A stretch of 64,000 nucleotides of DNA from Udeniomyces pyricola (taxonomy: Eukaryota > Basidiomycota > Tremellomycetes > Cystofilobasidiales > Mrakiaceae), in NCBI GenBank assembly GCA_039545295.1, contig BCIK01000010.1, forward strand, positions 704,737-768,736, read 5' to 3'. The position numbers and the translations under genes are program-made. The notes under the pieces are model-generated. The model worked only from the letters and a program-made list of their open reading frames with translations. It was not told the origin of the DNA and did not search any database. Shown piece by piece: positions 45,374 to 58,170 of the stretch. Position 1 is the first letter of the stretch. Each line of letters begins with the position of its first letter.

Positions 45374-46204
45374 TCATACCGAGCGGGGCTCGTACGCGAG
45401 GGGTTTATCGTGGGATTCAGAGGGGAGGGCGGTGCGTGATGCAAAGATGTTGTAATTTTCGGCATGTCTTCCTTATAAATCATGACAACTGGCTTGGGGG
45501 TTGAATAATGAGTGGGCTAGATGATGGCGGAGGAGGCCTCATATAGAGGGGAAAGGGGATTGACCTTTGCGTGCGAATTCAATGTGGCTTGGATCAATCG
45601 ATCAGTACAAGCCCGTACAGTTAATTGATCAAATACTTGCAAGTACTATCGACAGTAAAACCGCGTGTGCGCGACGACGGTGGCCAGCTGGGTCCCACGC
45701 ACATCGCGTCTGGACTAGTTCTCGCGATCGTCAACAAAAAGCCCAACCAGGAAAGTAGACGTATGTCGACAACAGCCCCAGCTTTGCAAGGCAAACAAAA
45801 GCAGTCGTAGTAGGAGTGTTTCTATTGGGATGGATAGATATCAATTATTTTGTGGTACATCGAGGGATCAAGCGCCTCGCTTATGGCTCAAGATGCACTG
45901 GTGGAATATATGATGTATGAGGAATGATATGGTTACGATGTTACGTGTAGGAATATGCGATGATGGTATTGGATCTGGTTGGCTGGATGGAATGTGGGCG
46001 AAGGGATATATGATGTATAGCCGGACGTTGTATGTGGGATGGACTGCAGCAGATGAAACTGATGATGATATATATATGTATATATGTATATATGTATATA
46101 TGTATATATGTATATATGTGTATGGTGGGGATGATGTGGCGTCGACGAGCAACTGGTGGTGTCTCTGATGAAAAGTTTGAATTCCATTCCAATCGGTCAG
46201 CCCC
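45374..46204. other. Intergenic with TATATATG array
   Basis: No gene is supported; a 61-codon plus-strand frame at 45625-45810 has no recognisable features. An array of six 8-bp TATATATG units runs from about 46072 to 46119. The same unit recurs in the OCT1-PHO88 gap. Confidence 0.6.
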
Positions 46205-46513
46205 ACTTGGGTCCACCACAATTTCCTCTCCACGCCTGCTTTCCCTTTCCACCACCTCCTTCCCCCTTTCCCCCTTCCCCCCCCACCCTTCCTCTTTCTC
46301 TTCTTCTTCCCCCCTCCCCTCCCCTTCCTTTCTCTCTCCCTCTCTCCGTCCCGCCCTTTCCCTCCCACTCTCCGCCCAGCAGTCAGGCATCTCCCTGTCT
46401 CTCCGACCTCACCTTCCTTCCGCTTCTCCCTCGCCCCCTTCGCGCGCGCCCCCGCTACCCTCCCTCCAACTACCTCCTTCCCACAAATCCTCCCCCCCTC
46501 CCTCCTTCCGACC
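46205..46513 (+). promoter_or_regulatory. Pyrimidine-rich leader of the EF-3 gene
   Basis: The roughly 300 bases before the EF-3 start codon are almost pure C/T on the plus strand, with runs such as CCCCCTTTCCCC. Such tracts are typical of strongly expressed fungal genes and probably cover the core promoter and 5' UTR. Confidence 0.65.
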
Positions 46514-49500
46514 ATGTCCTCCCCCATCCCCGACTTGCTCGCTTCCCTCCAGGGAGCCAAGGATGCCACCCAGGCCAAGGGCAAGGCTGACGAGCTTTCG
46601 CTTGCCATCAAGCGATCTTCTATCACGACGCTCGCCTCCAACGGTGTCCTCGACACCCTCACCACCTGGACGGCCTCCAAGGTCGAACAGGACCGACTCA
46701 ACGCCTCCATCACCCTCGGTCGCCTCATCGTCAACCTTGGTCATGGCGCCGAGCCCGTCTTCCTTGACATGCTCCCCATCCTTTTCAACCTTCTCAACGA
46801 CAAGGTCGCCGCCGTCAGGACCACGTCCCAGACGGCTATCAACTCGTTCGTCAAGCTCTGCCCTCCCGAGGCCACGAGGCAGGTCTTCAACGTCCTCAGG
46901 GAGAGCCTCGACAACCCCAAGGGCTGGAGGGGTCAGATCGGTGTCCTCAAGGCCATGGACGGCATGGTCAAGGAAACCTCAGTCGAGCACGTCGCGCTCG
47001 AGCTTGGAGCTACGATCCCTCTGATTGAGCATGCCATGCACGACACCAAGGCCGAGGTTAGTTCCCATCCTTGGTTGTTCAAACTAGCCGTCTCCCATTC
47101 GCCCACTTCCTTTCACCTTTCGATTCCGTGTTACTCTGCTCGTCTGCATCACCTATCGTCTTGGCTGTCGCTTCGCGTCTTTCGATTCATCTTGCATGTC
47201 TTGCTTTCGGCCTACACCGTATCGCACCGTTTAGCATGTACGGGGTGTGGTTCCTCCATTGACGCACGCGCACTGCCTTACCTTCTTGAATATTTGCGTT
47301 TCCTCCTGTCCCCTTTCACCTAGGTTGCCACCGCGGCCAAAAAGACTGCCCGAAACCTCACCGGCACTCTCTACAACCCGGACCTCAAGCCCCATACCGA
47401 CAAGCTTGTCGATGCTATGGCCTCGCCTGCCGCTGTTCCCGCGACTATCAAAGCGCTTTCTTCGACCACCTTTGTCTCCGAGGTCAATGCTCCCGTTCTC
47501 GCCGTCATGGTTCCTCTTCTCATTCGAGCGCTCAAGGAGCGATCGACCGACACGACCCGTATGACTTGCATCGTCATCTCCAACTTGGTCAAGCTTGTCA
47601 GGGACCCAACTGTCGCCGCCACCTACCTTGGTGTTCTCGTCCCAGGTGTTACTAACGTTGCCGAGGGGGCTGCCTTCCCCGAGGTTCGTCTGTGTCCTTT
47701 CCTTCTCATTGTCTCTCCCCTATCCTTCGTTTCTGTATGTTTTTCTCGACTGCGACTGATCTTGGATCGTCACGCTACAGGTCCGAGCATTCGCCAAGAC
47801 TGCCCAGGAAACGCTTGCAAAGTCGGGTGCTTCTGCTGACTCCAAGCCCCCCGCCCCGCGAGACATCCCGGCCGCCACTGTCAACGCCCTCAATATCCTC
47901 CTCCCTACGCTTCCAATCGCCAACCTGCCTATCAAAGTCACCGAGCTTCCGCTTTCCAAAGCCCTTCCCAACGAGCCTATCCTCTCAGCCATCCTCGAGT
48001 ATGTTGGTGGCATGGTTGCTGACCTTGCCGACGACCGCAACTTCAACAAAGAGGCTTGGGAGTCGAGGGCGCTTGGTCCTTACCTGCAGTGGTTTACTGG
48101 AGGCAAGACCGAGGGCAAGGAGGTCGCTTGCAAGTCACTTGAAGCCTTCATCGAAGCTGACAAGGTACGCGAACCTTGCTTTTTCTTCTTTTCTTTCTGA
48201 GCAGAATGAGCGTGTCTCATGTCATCCCTCACTAACTCGGTGTTGCCCTTCATGTTCGTCTCCATAGCAACGGTTCGCCCCTGACGAGGTCGACGACGGT
48301 TCTGAGGGAGAGCTCCTTTGTAACATCATGTTCTCGCTTGCCTACGGAGGTCTTCTTCTTCTCAATCACACCAAGCTCCGACTTCACCGTGGACACCGAT
48401 ACGGTATCTGCGCCGGTAACGGACAAGGAAAATCCACTCTCATGAAGGCTATTCGAGACGGCAAGGTACGATCTCCAAAGTGCTTCTGAGGCTTGGGTAT
48501 CTGGGAGGACTAACGCTGACACGCATACTCTTCTTCGCTTTGTTTTCGCGTTTCTCGCGTGCAGGTCGAGGGTTTCCCCACCCAGGATCAACTCCGGACC
48601 ATCATGGTCGAGCATGCTCTCCAAGGCGAAGACACTGGCGCCTGCATTCTTGACTTTGTTGCTTCCGGTGAGTTGATGTCTCCAGTCTTTCGGTCCATGC
48701 CTCTCAAACTGACCTTGCGTCTCTATTCGATTTTCTGTCTGCAGATCCCAATCTTGCCAAGGTCGAAAAGTCCAAGATCGCTGAGACTCTGCGAGAGGTT
48801 GGCTTCACTGACGAGAAGCAGGCCGATGCCGTCGGATCTCTTTCTGGAGGATGGAAGATGAAGCTTGAGCTTGCTCGAGCGATGCTCATTGGAGCCGACA
48901 TCTTGCTTCTCGATGAGCCTACCAACCATCTTGGTCCGTCCTGCCCCAAACCTTTTCTCATTCACCCCTCCTAGCGGAAAGCTGATGGTTGTCTTTCGTT
49001 CTTTGCGCTTGTCAGATGTTGGATCCGTCGCCTGGCTCGAGCGATACCTTGTCTCCAAAACCGAAGTCACCTGCCTTATCGTCTCCCATGACTCCGGTTT
49101 CTTGGATAACGTTTGCACGGACATCGTTCGTACTGTCTCGTACTGTCCCCCTCCCCCCTTTGTTGAATTACCCATAGCACTGGCTCATGATTGGTTACAC
49201 ACTCTAGATCCACTACGAGCAAAAGAAGCTCGCTTATTACAAGGGCAACCTCTCCAAGTTTGTTGAGCGAGTTCCTGAGGCCAAGTCGTACTACACTCTC
49301 GCCGCCACTTCGATTAAGTCAGTTGTCCCTGCTCTTTGCTTTCGAGCTCGCCTCTGAAACCGTATAATCTTTTTGTGGTCAATAGTCCGTGAGACTCATC
49401 TTTCTCGTGAATTTTTTGCTCCTCTTCCCTTCGTCTTTGCCTAGGTTCACTTTCCCGCCCCCCGGATCTCTCATGGGGGTCAGGTCTAACACTCGAGCCA

Positions 49501-51200
49501 TCATGAAGCTCACTCACTGCACGTTCACCTATCCCGGAGCTCCTCGACCTCAGCTTCACGACGTCTCGTGTTCTCTCACGCTCTCGTCTCGAGTCGGAAT
49601 TCTCGGTCCTAACGGAGCTGGCAAGAGTACCCTCATCAAACTTCTCACCGGAGAGACCATCCCTCAAGAGGGCAAAGTCGAGAAACACCCTGCGCTTCGA
49701 GTTGGTTATGTCGCCCAGCACGCTTTCCATCATCTGGAGCAGCATCTCGAGAAGACCCCCGTCGCCTACATGTATGTCCCGATTCGTCAAACTCAGTCAA
49801 TGCGTTCTGCCTTTGGGCTTTGAGGGCTATTCTCACCCATTCGTGTTCTTTCGTTACATTCAGCCAATGGCGATTCCAGGACGGCCACGATCGAGAGGTC
49901 TTGGAAAAGGCCACCCGAGTCCTCTCCGAGGAGGACAAGGCTCAGATGGAAATTCCGATCACCGGCAAGACCGGCGAGCAGAGGAAGATTCAGATGTTGA
50001 TGGGTCGACAGAAGTTGAAGAAGGTATGGATCGCGTTACCATCGTTTTCTGTGTCCATAATGCACCCGCTCATATATTGGGTGGCATATCTATTTCCTCT
50101 CTTGTGACAGACTTTCCAATACGAGGTCAAATGGCGAGGTCTCGATCACAAGAACAACACCTGGTTGCCCCGAGACCAGCTCGTCGATGCTGGATTCGCC
50201 AAGATCGTCCAACAATTTGATGACATCGAGTCCTCGCGAGGTACGTGGTCTATTCCAAGTAAACTCTTTTCTGATCCTCGCTGACTTGTACATGTGGCTT
50301 GGTTACTCGCCATCGTGTAGAGGGTGCCGGTACGCGAGACAACGCTGCTCACCTCATCAAGAAGCACCTCGAAGACGTCGGTCTCGAAGGCGACCATGCT
50401 ATGTACTCTGAAATCAAGGGTCTCTCTGGAGGACAGAAGGTCAAGGTTGTCATTGCCGCCACCCTTTGGAACAACCCTCAGGTCCTCATCCTGGACGAGC
50501 CCACCAACTTGTACGTCGACTGCCAATGCCGTGGACTTACGCGAAGCTCGCATGATTTTGAAACTCTCCTAACTTGTTCGAGTTGTTTGTCTCCTTTCTT
50601 TATCCTCCCTTCTCTTTTTTGGCCTCTTCTTTGTCATCTCTTGCTTTTTCTCGCTCGCCTGCTCAGCTTGGACCGAGAGGCCCTCGGTGGACTCTCTGTT
50701 GCCATTCGAGACTGGGGAGGTGCCGTCTGCATCATTTCGCACAACATGGAGTTCGTCAATGCTCTCTGCCCTGAAATCTGGAATGTCGATGCTGGCCGCC
50801 TCACCCATAAGGGTAAGGTTGCCCTTGTCGAGGATGCGTTTGCGGACTCTGCCAACCCGTCGGCTGCAGCCTCTGCTGCCGCATCGACCGCTGCATCGGC
50901 CATTCCGTCCCGTGTCGGCTCGCGCATCGGCTCGCGAGGATCTTCGGCTGCTACGACCCCTGCCGGCTCGGGCGACGAAAGCGAGGTTATCACCAAGGTC
51001 AGGACCAAGAAGAAGAAGATGTCCAGGAACGAACTTAAAGCTCAGGAAGTCAGGAGGCAGCAACGAGTAAGTCGTCGTCCTTGGCTAGGTTAATCATGGC
51101 CGAGATTTGTCGCTGACGCTATGCTGTCCTCGGTGTTTGAAAGAAATTGCACTGGCTCTCGTACGGTGGTGAGAGGGAACCGGACACCGACGATGAATAG
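46514..51200 (+). CDS. TEF3: Translation elongation factor 3 (eEF3)
   Basis: This fungal ribosome-associated ATPase releases deacylated tRNA from the E site. The N-terminal HEAT repeats start [20 protein letters not shown]. The first ABC domain has the Walker [13 protein letters not shown], the signature [15 protein letters not shown] and the Walker [14 protein letters not shown]. The second has [16 protein letters not shown]. It contains the eEF3 chromodomain insert ([10 protein letters not shown], then [10 protein letters not shown]), followed by [13 protein letters not shown] and [14 protein letters not shown] (split by an intron after TN). The tail is Ala/Ser-rich, then Lys-rich ([20 protein letters not shown]), joined to [22 protein letters not shown] (51198-51200). 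About a dozen introns are present. The length, about 1050 residues, fits. All ATPase motifs are intact. Confidence 0.97.
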
Positions 51201-51965
51201 CGAGGGCTTGCCGACAAGTTGATCAGTAGAATCGCCTTTTCTAGGGTTTTCTGCTTTTCTTCCGCTTTCGCTTCGTGTTCCGACCTGACTCCTTCGTCTT
51301 TCTCAACTAGATCTCGTCTTTGTCCATACATCTTTTACTTGTTTCCCCGTGCCCGCATAGTGCACATCGCGTGTTCTAGTGACCATTGCTCTTGCAGTCA
51401 GCTTTCTGTTTTCTGCGTTTTTTTTTTATATCCCTTTCCTTCTTTTCTTACTACTTTCCTTACACTCCTTCTTATCCTCCTCATTTCTCCTTTCCTTGGT
51501 TTGCCACCCATCCATGATGTTTTCGCCATGATGTACGAAGCTGCAGCCTAAGACTGACGGAAGCGTTGGTGTGCGAAACACATTGCGGGTGCATTCTGCA
51601 GCACGTTACTTTTATACGTAACATATAACATATACGCTACTGATGATCAGTCTTGGGTATTTCGAGTCTAGCCCAGACAAGCTCGGATCTCGTCAATCTC
51701 GACGTTGAGTTTTCTTTGCGATCACGAGCACGTTCACTCAGCCTCGCTGCGCGCGTCGACGAGTTCACTCTGTCTCACGGCCTCACTGCAAGGTGGAAGG
51801 TGTAAGCTGCAAGCTGCAAGCTCAGGCGCTGATCATCAATCAGGCTCGCTGCCCCAACAACTACACCCAGCCTTGTCTCATTCTCCCTCAACGTCGTCAT
51901 CTTCCCATCGCATTTCGTTTCTGCTATTCTCTCCACGTTTCCTCGACCAGGCTTCCCTCGACATC
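51201..51965. other. EF-3 3' region and TSC13 promoter
   Basis: No gene is supported. The first 350 bases are T/C-rich and probably the EF-3 3' UTR. The region about 51600-51640 is AT-rich with GTTAC/GTAAC inverted motifs. The last 200 bases become C/T-rich, the probable TSC13 leader. Confidence 0.5.
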
Positions 51966-53778
51966 ATGGTCCAAATCTCCATCCGACACCGTAGCTCGTC
52001 CAAGCAAGCAAGCACACAATCAACCAAGCCGGCCATCTCTATCGATTTCCCCGCTCGCCATCCGTCCAAAGTATCGGTCGACGACGTCAAGCATGCCATC
52101 GAGGCAAAGTTCCCAAAGGTATGCATTTGGCCACGCCAAACTGACAGTATGACCTTCTATGGGCCCATCATTCAACTTCACTCAACGTCTTCTCTGTTTT
52201 GTCCCTCGTGCTCAGCTCGAGCTCAACCGGCAAAGACTAACGACCGATGACAACCGCGTCCTCGCCGACGGTCATCAAACTTTGAGTGACTTCAACGTTG
52301 GCGAGAATGGAGTCCTCTATCTCAAGGATCTTGGCCGACAGGTTTCTTGGCGAACAGTTTTCCTGGTGGAGTATGTAAGTTGCGCGAACCATACCAACAA
52401 TCCGTTGTGACGAAAGGATTACGAGCTCTCAACCCAGATCAACTTATGTCTATTCTTTCCTTGCGGCTGAATGTGCAGGCTGGACCTCTCTTCATCCACC
52501 CGGTTTTCTACATTTTTGGCAACCAGATATATGGTGCCCTTTTCAAAGTCATTGGCGAGGAAATGGTACCTTTCGAGCATTCTCAGCTTCAAAGGTATAT
52601 CTCGTCAATGCGTCTGTAACCCCTTCCCCCAAACTTCTTCCCATCTTGCTGATCTTACCGTCTCACATATCCTTCGGTCCCTAGGGTCGCCCTTCTTCTC
52701 GTGCTTTTGCATTTCGTAAAGAGGGAGTTAGAGACCATATTGTGGGTTCATTACATCTTTGGCTGGCGAATACCGCTCTGCACCGGAACGCTGACGCAAC
52801 AACCGGTCTTCTTAGTGTACACCGGTTCTCGAACGCCACAATGCCATTCTTCAACATCTTCAAAAAGTACGGAACCTACTTTGTAGTGTCCTGTCATACT
52901 GATTTTCGTAGGCTGTCTAACTGAAACACATTTCGTAACCACCATGATTATTTCTAGCTCTGCCCATTACCATCTCTTGTCCGGTAGATATGTCTCTTGC
53001 TCCAGGTCTGTATTTCATCTCCCCTATCGAAGAAGATCCGTTGACTCATGCCTCGCTATCTCACTTGACAGGTGTTTTGCTGTCGTTCGGACTATACGGC
53101 CCCTGGAACTCTCCGGCCCATCTCACGCGGTTTTCTGAGTCCTCTTTCTCCACCCTCAAGGCCTCTCATGCTTGGATTGGGTTCTGGGCGGTTGTCATCA
53201 TGGTACGCTCAGCCGCTCATCGCTCACTGTATATGCCTCGTCATCAACTCTCGCCGCGCTTGTCGACAATGCGGACATACTCACTTGCTTACACGAATGG
53301 TTTACGTGACATCAGTGGGCCGAAGCGTCCAACCTGGCCACGCACCTAAACTTGCGATCGCTTCGACCCTCGGACGGCTCAAAGAAGCGCTCAATCCCTC
53401 GCGGCTACGGCTTCGATCTCGTTTCATGCGCCAACTACTTTTTCGAGGCCCTTGTCTGGGTTGGATTTACTGTCATGACGGGCAGTATCTGTGGTGAGTA
53501 CCATAACTTCAACACCAACGGTCATTTGTCCTCGTACGCGACGAGCCAAACTGATGTTGCGTTGCACCTTGCTCCTTTCCCGCTACCCGCCCTTCCTGGT
53601 TGTGATTTGTTTCTACTTTAACTCATTCCTCCAATGGTACATATGTATAGCCGGTATCTTTACTGCTGTCAGCGTGGGTCAAATGATGGTGTGGGCTAGC
53701 AAGAAACACAGGAACTACAAGCGGGAGTTTGGCAAGGAATACCCCAAGAGGAAAGCCATGATTCCATACATTTTCTGA
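51966..53778 (+). CDS. TSC13: Tsc13, very-long-chain trans-2-enoyl-CoA reductase
   Basis: Tsc13/TECR catalyses the last step of the ER fatty-acid elongation cycle, feeding sphingolipid synthesis. The N-terminus has the ubiquitin-like region seen in the family (MVQISIRHRSSSKQ..., VSVDDVKHAIEAKFPK, and the ADGHQTLSDFNVGENGVLYL strand block). The next exons give WRTVFLVEY and GPLFIHPVFYI. Then come LLLVLLHFVKRELETIL and HRFSNATMPFFNIFK, the steroid-reductase family core. Further exons read SLAPGLYFISP and a membrane-rich block (FGLYGPWNSPAHL, WIGFWAVVIM). IPRGYGFDLVSCANYFFEAL follows. The end is KKHRNYKREFGKEYPKRKA, then MIPYIF-stop (53776-53778), the classic TECR tail. At least eight introns are present. 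The start at 51966 follows a pyrimidine-rich leader. Confidence 0.93.
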
Positions 53779-54313
53779 AGGGATTTCACTCGCAAGAGTG
53801 GGTTGTCTTTGGTTACATGTAGACTCAGAGGAGGGTGTTTAGTCGGGACATTGGGGTCCAGGTAGCGTAAGCTCGTATTTCTTCAGATCCATCTTATAAG
53901 ATAAAAGAGTCGATCAGACGTAAGCCGATATGTAGATATGCATGAACTGGCGTCCCTCTTGGAACGTCTCCGATCAGTTCTACCATTTGCCTCCAATTGA
54001 AAACCAAATTGATAATTGATTTCATTCGAGTCGGGTTGTTGAACGTTGAACGTCGATTGCTCTTGAGGCTGATATCGACGCCACATTGATTAATGATGCG
54101 CACGCGAGCGTACTATTCATCAAATCATTGTTACTGCGATTATATATCCGTCTGAACGCGTTTCTTCTCCCAACGAGTCGACCGACCCAATCGATCCTTC
54201 CACCGACCGGCAACCGGCGACCTGCCTGCTCTCCCAATTCGATCTGTGCCCGTCACTTGCGTCACTCGTCCCATCTCCCATCTCGACATCTCCGGCATGA
54301 GCTCGGTTGGCCC
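53779..54313. other. Intergenic
   Basis: The gap between TSC13 and the peroxin gene. No gene is supported. An open frame runs upstream of the chosen peroxin start (from 54086), but it lacks family resemblance and is taken as leader. Confidence 0.5.
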
Positions 54314-57270
54314 ATGAGCGCTATCGATACACCCTTCAACGACCCGTACCTTGCTTTGCTTTACCATCCCCAGTCGCCCTCGGCTTCTGCCAGCCATCCA
54401 TCATCCTCACCCATCCGAGCCGCTCTCCTCCCATCGACCAACGCCCGCAGGGTTTCTGCCTCATCGATCTCTCCCTCTCGTCCACACTCGATACTTCCCT
54501 CTCTCTACGCGAGCTCCATCCGGCGCCAGAGCGATTCGGCTATAAAACATCAAACTCACGTCATGAATCCCGACGTCCTTGCTTCGACGCCCGCTCCAGT
54601 GACGCGATTTCTTATCCTCTCTGCGCCTCTCATTCGATTCTTGCGATCATCACTCGAAGTTATCCTCTGGCGGGACAAGGAAGGGAAAGCCAAGAGTATC
54701 ACTCTTCTTGCTGGGTGGTGGGCCCTCTGCCTTCTCGGCTGGGGTATCGTCAGGTGAGTGCTACCAGCCGCTCCTCCGGGAACGAGAGGTGACGGATGGT
54801 CCGAGTGCGTTGTCGTCGGTCCGCTTGGGATTTAGCCGGTACCTTGGATGGCAACTACGTATCCGGCAAGAGAAGAGGAGGAGGTCTCTCTTCACCCTGC
54901 CCTTGACATATGTCTGGCACTGACTTCATCTTCGCTTGACTGATCACATGGCGACTCGGATCTGGACTCCCTGCTAGATACATGTTACCACCTTTCCTGC
55001 TCTTTCTCTACCTTTATCCGTCGCTGCCAACCATCTCCTCGGTCCTCACATCTGCATTCTCCCCGCATGGCGCTCAAACACTGGGTCCCTCGTCTCTCGG
55101 TCCGGTCTCTTTCCCCTCTCAACCTTCGACTTCCGTGACCCTCATCACCTGGCAAGCCGAACCAGCCACTTCTCAATCGCTCCTCCAAACTGTTGCCGAG
55201 TTCTCTGCCTTTCATTCTCTACTCGCACAAGCCTGGCCTGCCTGGCTCGGTAGCCTCAAGGATCTGCACGAAACTGTGGGTCATGCGGCAATCGGGAGGG
55301 CTCTCATCGGTGCCTGGGCGACGTGGATCGTGGGCGGGTGGTTGTTCGGTGTCCGAGTCGTGAGTTCAAGTATGGGCCTTGCTCGTCGCCTTAGCGTTCT
55401 CGTTCATCGCTGATCTTTGACTTGCGCTAATACTCAACAGTTGATCGGTATCATTGGCACAATTATTCTTCTCCTGCCTTCGCCTTATTTCCCGCCTCTG
55501 GTCACTGCATTTCAAACCTCTCGTACTCTGAGAAAACTTTTCGCTATCCTGTCTTTCGTCATCTTGGGCGGCTCTTGCCAAGCATCTTCTCCCATATCCG
55601 AAACCACAAATGACGTTCACACACCCTTTTGGACAAGCCTGTTCGTCCGGCGCGAGCTTCCTCTGTCAGAGTCCGCTCAACCTTCCTCACCGGCCAGTCG
55701 TGGTCGCAGTGGTTCTCTCAAGGCATTCCTCGGACTCGCTGGCGCGGGTGAGAACAAGAGCGAAGACATGCAAACCGAGACGGGCGGATCGAGGAAGGCG
55801 GTCGATGTACCAATGCATTGGGAGGAACAGCCGCTGCTCTACCGGTTTGAGATTGTTGAAAACCAGAGGTGGTGGCTCGCTCTCGATTGGACAGCAACGC
55901 TTGCTCCGGGAGACCGCCCAGTTTGGTTCGTTCGTGCATGTATCTGATTACACGCAAACTATGCCAGCACTCACTCGATTTCTTCCATAACAACAGGTGT
56001 GATACCCATCTTCACCCGACTCTACCCCCCACACAGTTTACCCTTCCGCCTTCGTCGAAGATCGTCATCCCTTCATCGACTCAACCCAAAACCTATCAAG
56101 AAGAACGCACCACCTCTTGGCGATGGATCGACGATGACTGGGCTGTGTTGCGAAATTATCATCCCGTCACTGGCGCCGATACCGGCTCGGTCAATAACAC
56201 GTCAAACTCTGGCGGTGGGGGCGCAGCCGACCTTGGGAGGGGGTTCACTACGTTCGTGCCTGCAAAGACCATCAGCACGAGCGCTTCCTTGGGTGCGCTA
56301 GGTGGATCGGATGTTTCCTCTACTCTACCCTCAAACTCGAGCACAGCGACTGGTGGAGGCAGTGGCGGTTCCGGTGGGATTCAGGCACGTATGTCTCTCG
56401 GCGAGCAAGCCCTTTCCAAGGGACTTGAAAGGCTCAAGGCCGCCACTGCTCACGCCACTTCGTCAGCCTCACCAATGCTCGATTCGACAACCCTCGGCTC
56501 TCCTACCAAGGGATCCTCAGCAACAAACGTTGGCATGGGTCATTCAACCTCAAGCCCAGGCGTAGATGGCGACAGCCAAAGGACGCTTTTTGCCACTATG
56601 TCGGCTGCTCAGGCCCAAAACACCTCGAACTTGATACCCGCGACGGATGGAGAGATGATGATCGCAAAAGAGCTTGATGAGTTGAATGCACCGACTGACG
56701 ACCTGGGTTGGAGCTATGGAGGGAACAAATGGGAGGTGGGTCTTTGTTTATAAGTCTATCTGATCTTACTTGTTTGGATGCTTTCGTCCCTGACATCTCC
56801 ACAATCTTGTTCTGTCATGCTAGGGACTCAACGCTCGAGGTGGTCTGGGAAAGTTCACTCGAAGAAGGACGTGGATTAGGAGAGCTCTCTGTGTCGAATC
56901 TGTGCTGCTTATTCCCTTACCTCAAGTCTTGGAATCCAAGTCAAGCGGATCATCTTCCATCTTCCCTTCATCGCTTCCTACTACGTCTGCTGCCTTGAAC
57001 TCAGGCCGCGAACAAGAATCGCCTCCTTCGCCTTCATCACGTAAAACACCATCTCGCTCCTCGTCTATCTCTCGCAGAGCAAGCGGGCTTGACCCCGGAC
57101 GGTCTGGAAGCGTTGGAAGTGTCGAAGTCGTTTCCGCCGCGAGCACGGCAACAGGTCCAATCCCATTCGCTTTGTCCGGCAGCAATATCTCGGACAAACC
57201 ACGAGAGGGGTCTGGGACCTCAACGACAGAGGCCCTTCGCCAACGGTTGAAGAAGGCGGTCGAGAGTTGA
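54314..57270 (+). CDS. Pex30/Pex24-like peroxin with dysferlin (DysF) domain
   Basis: Members of this family are reticulon-like ER proteins that shape ER subdomains where peroxisomes and lipid droplets form. The N-terminus (MSAIDTPFNDPYLALLYHP) is Ser/Pro-rich. The exon-1/2 boundary region forms hydrophobic hairpins (ITLLAGWWALCLLGWGIV, then YMLPPFLLFLYLYPSLP), and a second pair lies in GRALIGAWATWIVGGWLF and LIGIIGTIILLLPSPYFPPL. The DysF domain is split. The first part has YRFEIVENQRWWLALDWTA, then GDRPVW and SWRWIDDDWAV. After a long Gly/Ser/Thr insert of about 200 residues the second part resumes with DLGWSYGGNKWE, an intron, then GLGKFTRRRTWIRRALCVE. The Ser/Pro-rich tail ends KKAVES-stop (57268-57270). 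The domain match is clear. Which paralogue (Pex23/24/30/31/32) it represents is not resolvable by eye. Confidence 0.85.
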
Positions 57271-58170
57271 GTCATAGAAAACCTGGGGCACCATCATGGG
57301 CTTGTTTCTGATTCGCAAGAGCAGCAGTCGAGCCTTGCCACACAGATGAGGAAACGATACACATGAGATTCGAAAGCTTCGCAAAGAAGATAAAATGGAA
57401 AGGGCATTCGATCAGGATCGAGTATAAATCGATGATTATAGAAGAAAACCGGATGACGCGCGCTGAAGACTGACTGTCTGTGCCCAATATGCGGTTTAGT
57501 CACCGCGCTGACGAGTCTACTAACTGTCACGGCCTTTGGCCGAGCAAGAACGATCAGTCTGGTTCTTTCTTCCGACCGCTTCCAATGATCTAAGATTCCG
57601 ACATCCACCCTGGCCATTCCGCTTGACAGTCTACATCCCTTGCAGGTGTCCAGATTCCCAGAACATACGACGGCTTCGAGATCCTAAGCGGGGGCTGTGG
57701 TGAACCCCCGCGCTGATAGGTTGTGAGGGTCCGTAGCGCGTCGTTCTGTTGGATCTTCTGTTTTCTATTTCTGTTCTGTTCTATATTTTAAACTTACTTC
57801 CATTCATCAGCCTGAACTGGCCATTCTGTCTGGTGCGAAGATAATCGTAGCGCAAAACGTACATTTACATAGTATTGGTAGCGATGGACAAGTGTTTTCG
57901 TCAAGAATCGTCGAGTCCTAAATCCTAGGCCTGGGGGTTGAATCGGAAAGAGGGCGTGTCTGTTACTTTTTCAAATGACCAATATTGAGAATGGGCTGCG
58001 TTCGTTCGCTCAGGCCCATCAAGTTAGACGAAGCTCAGGTCAGATGAGACATCCGTAATCTTTCACTCGTTCGCATTAGTCTCATACAATACACAAAATT
58101 TTCGTTTCAAGCTCCTCATGCCTGTGAGCGCAGATCATTCGGGGGGGTCGATCATGGCCTGTCGCGTACA
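57271..58170. other. Intergenic with short hairpin
   Basis: No gene is supported in this convergent gap. A perfect 7-bp GC hairpin (GCGGGGG at 57688-57694, CCCCCGC at 57705-57711, 10-base loop) is followed by T-rich sequence. The rest is unremarkable. Confidence 0.55.

Noticed and set aside
45868..46734. 288-codon minus-strand frame opposite the EF-3 leader
   Set aside because: Gly/Arg/Glu-rich composition comes from the complement of the pyrimidine tract and the microsatellite. No domain.
46032..47024. 330-codon plus-strand frame over the EF-3 start
   Set aside because: A Ser/Pro-rich shadow frame created by the pyrimidine tract and EF-3 coding sequence. The EF-3 frame is the conserved one.
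47057..47323. Long first intron of EF-3 as a possible snoRNA host
   Set aside because: No C box (RTGATGA) and D box (CTGA) pair, nor H/ACA hinge and tail, could be seen.
53883..54103. Minus-strand small frames between TSC13 and the peroxin gene
   Set aside because: No family match, no splice partners, weak codon character.
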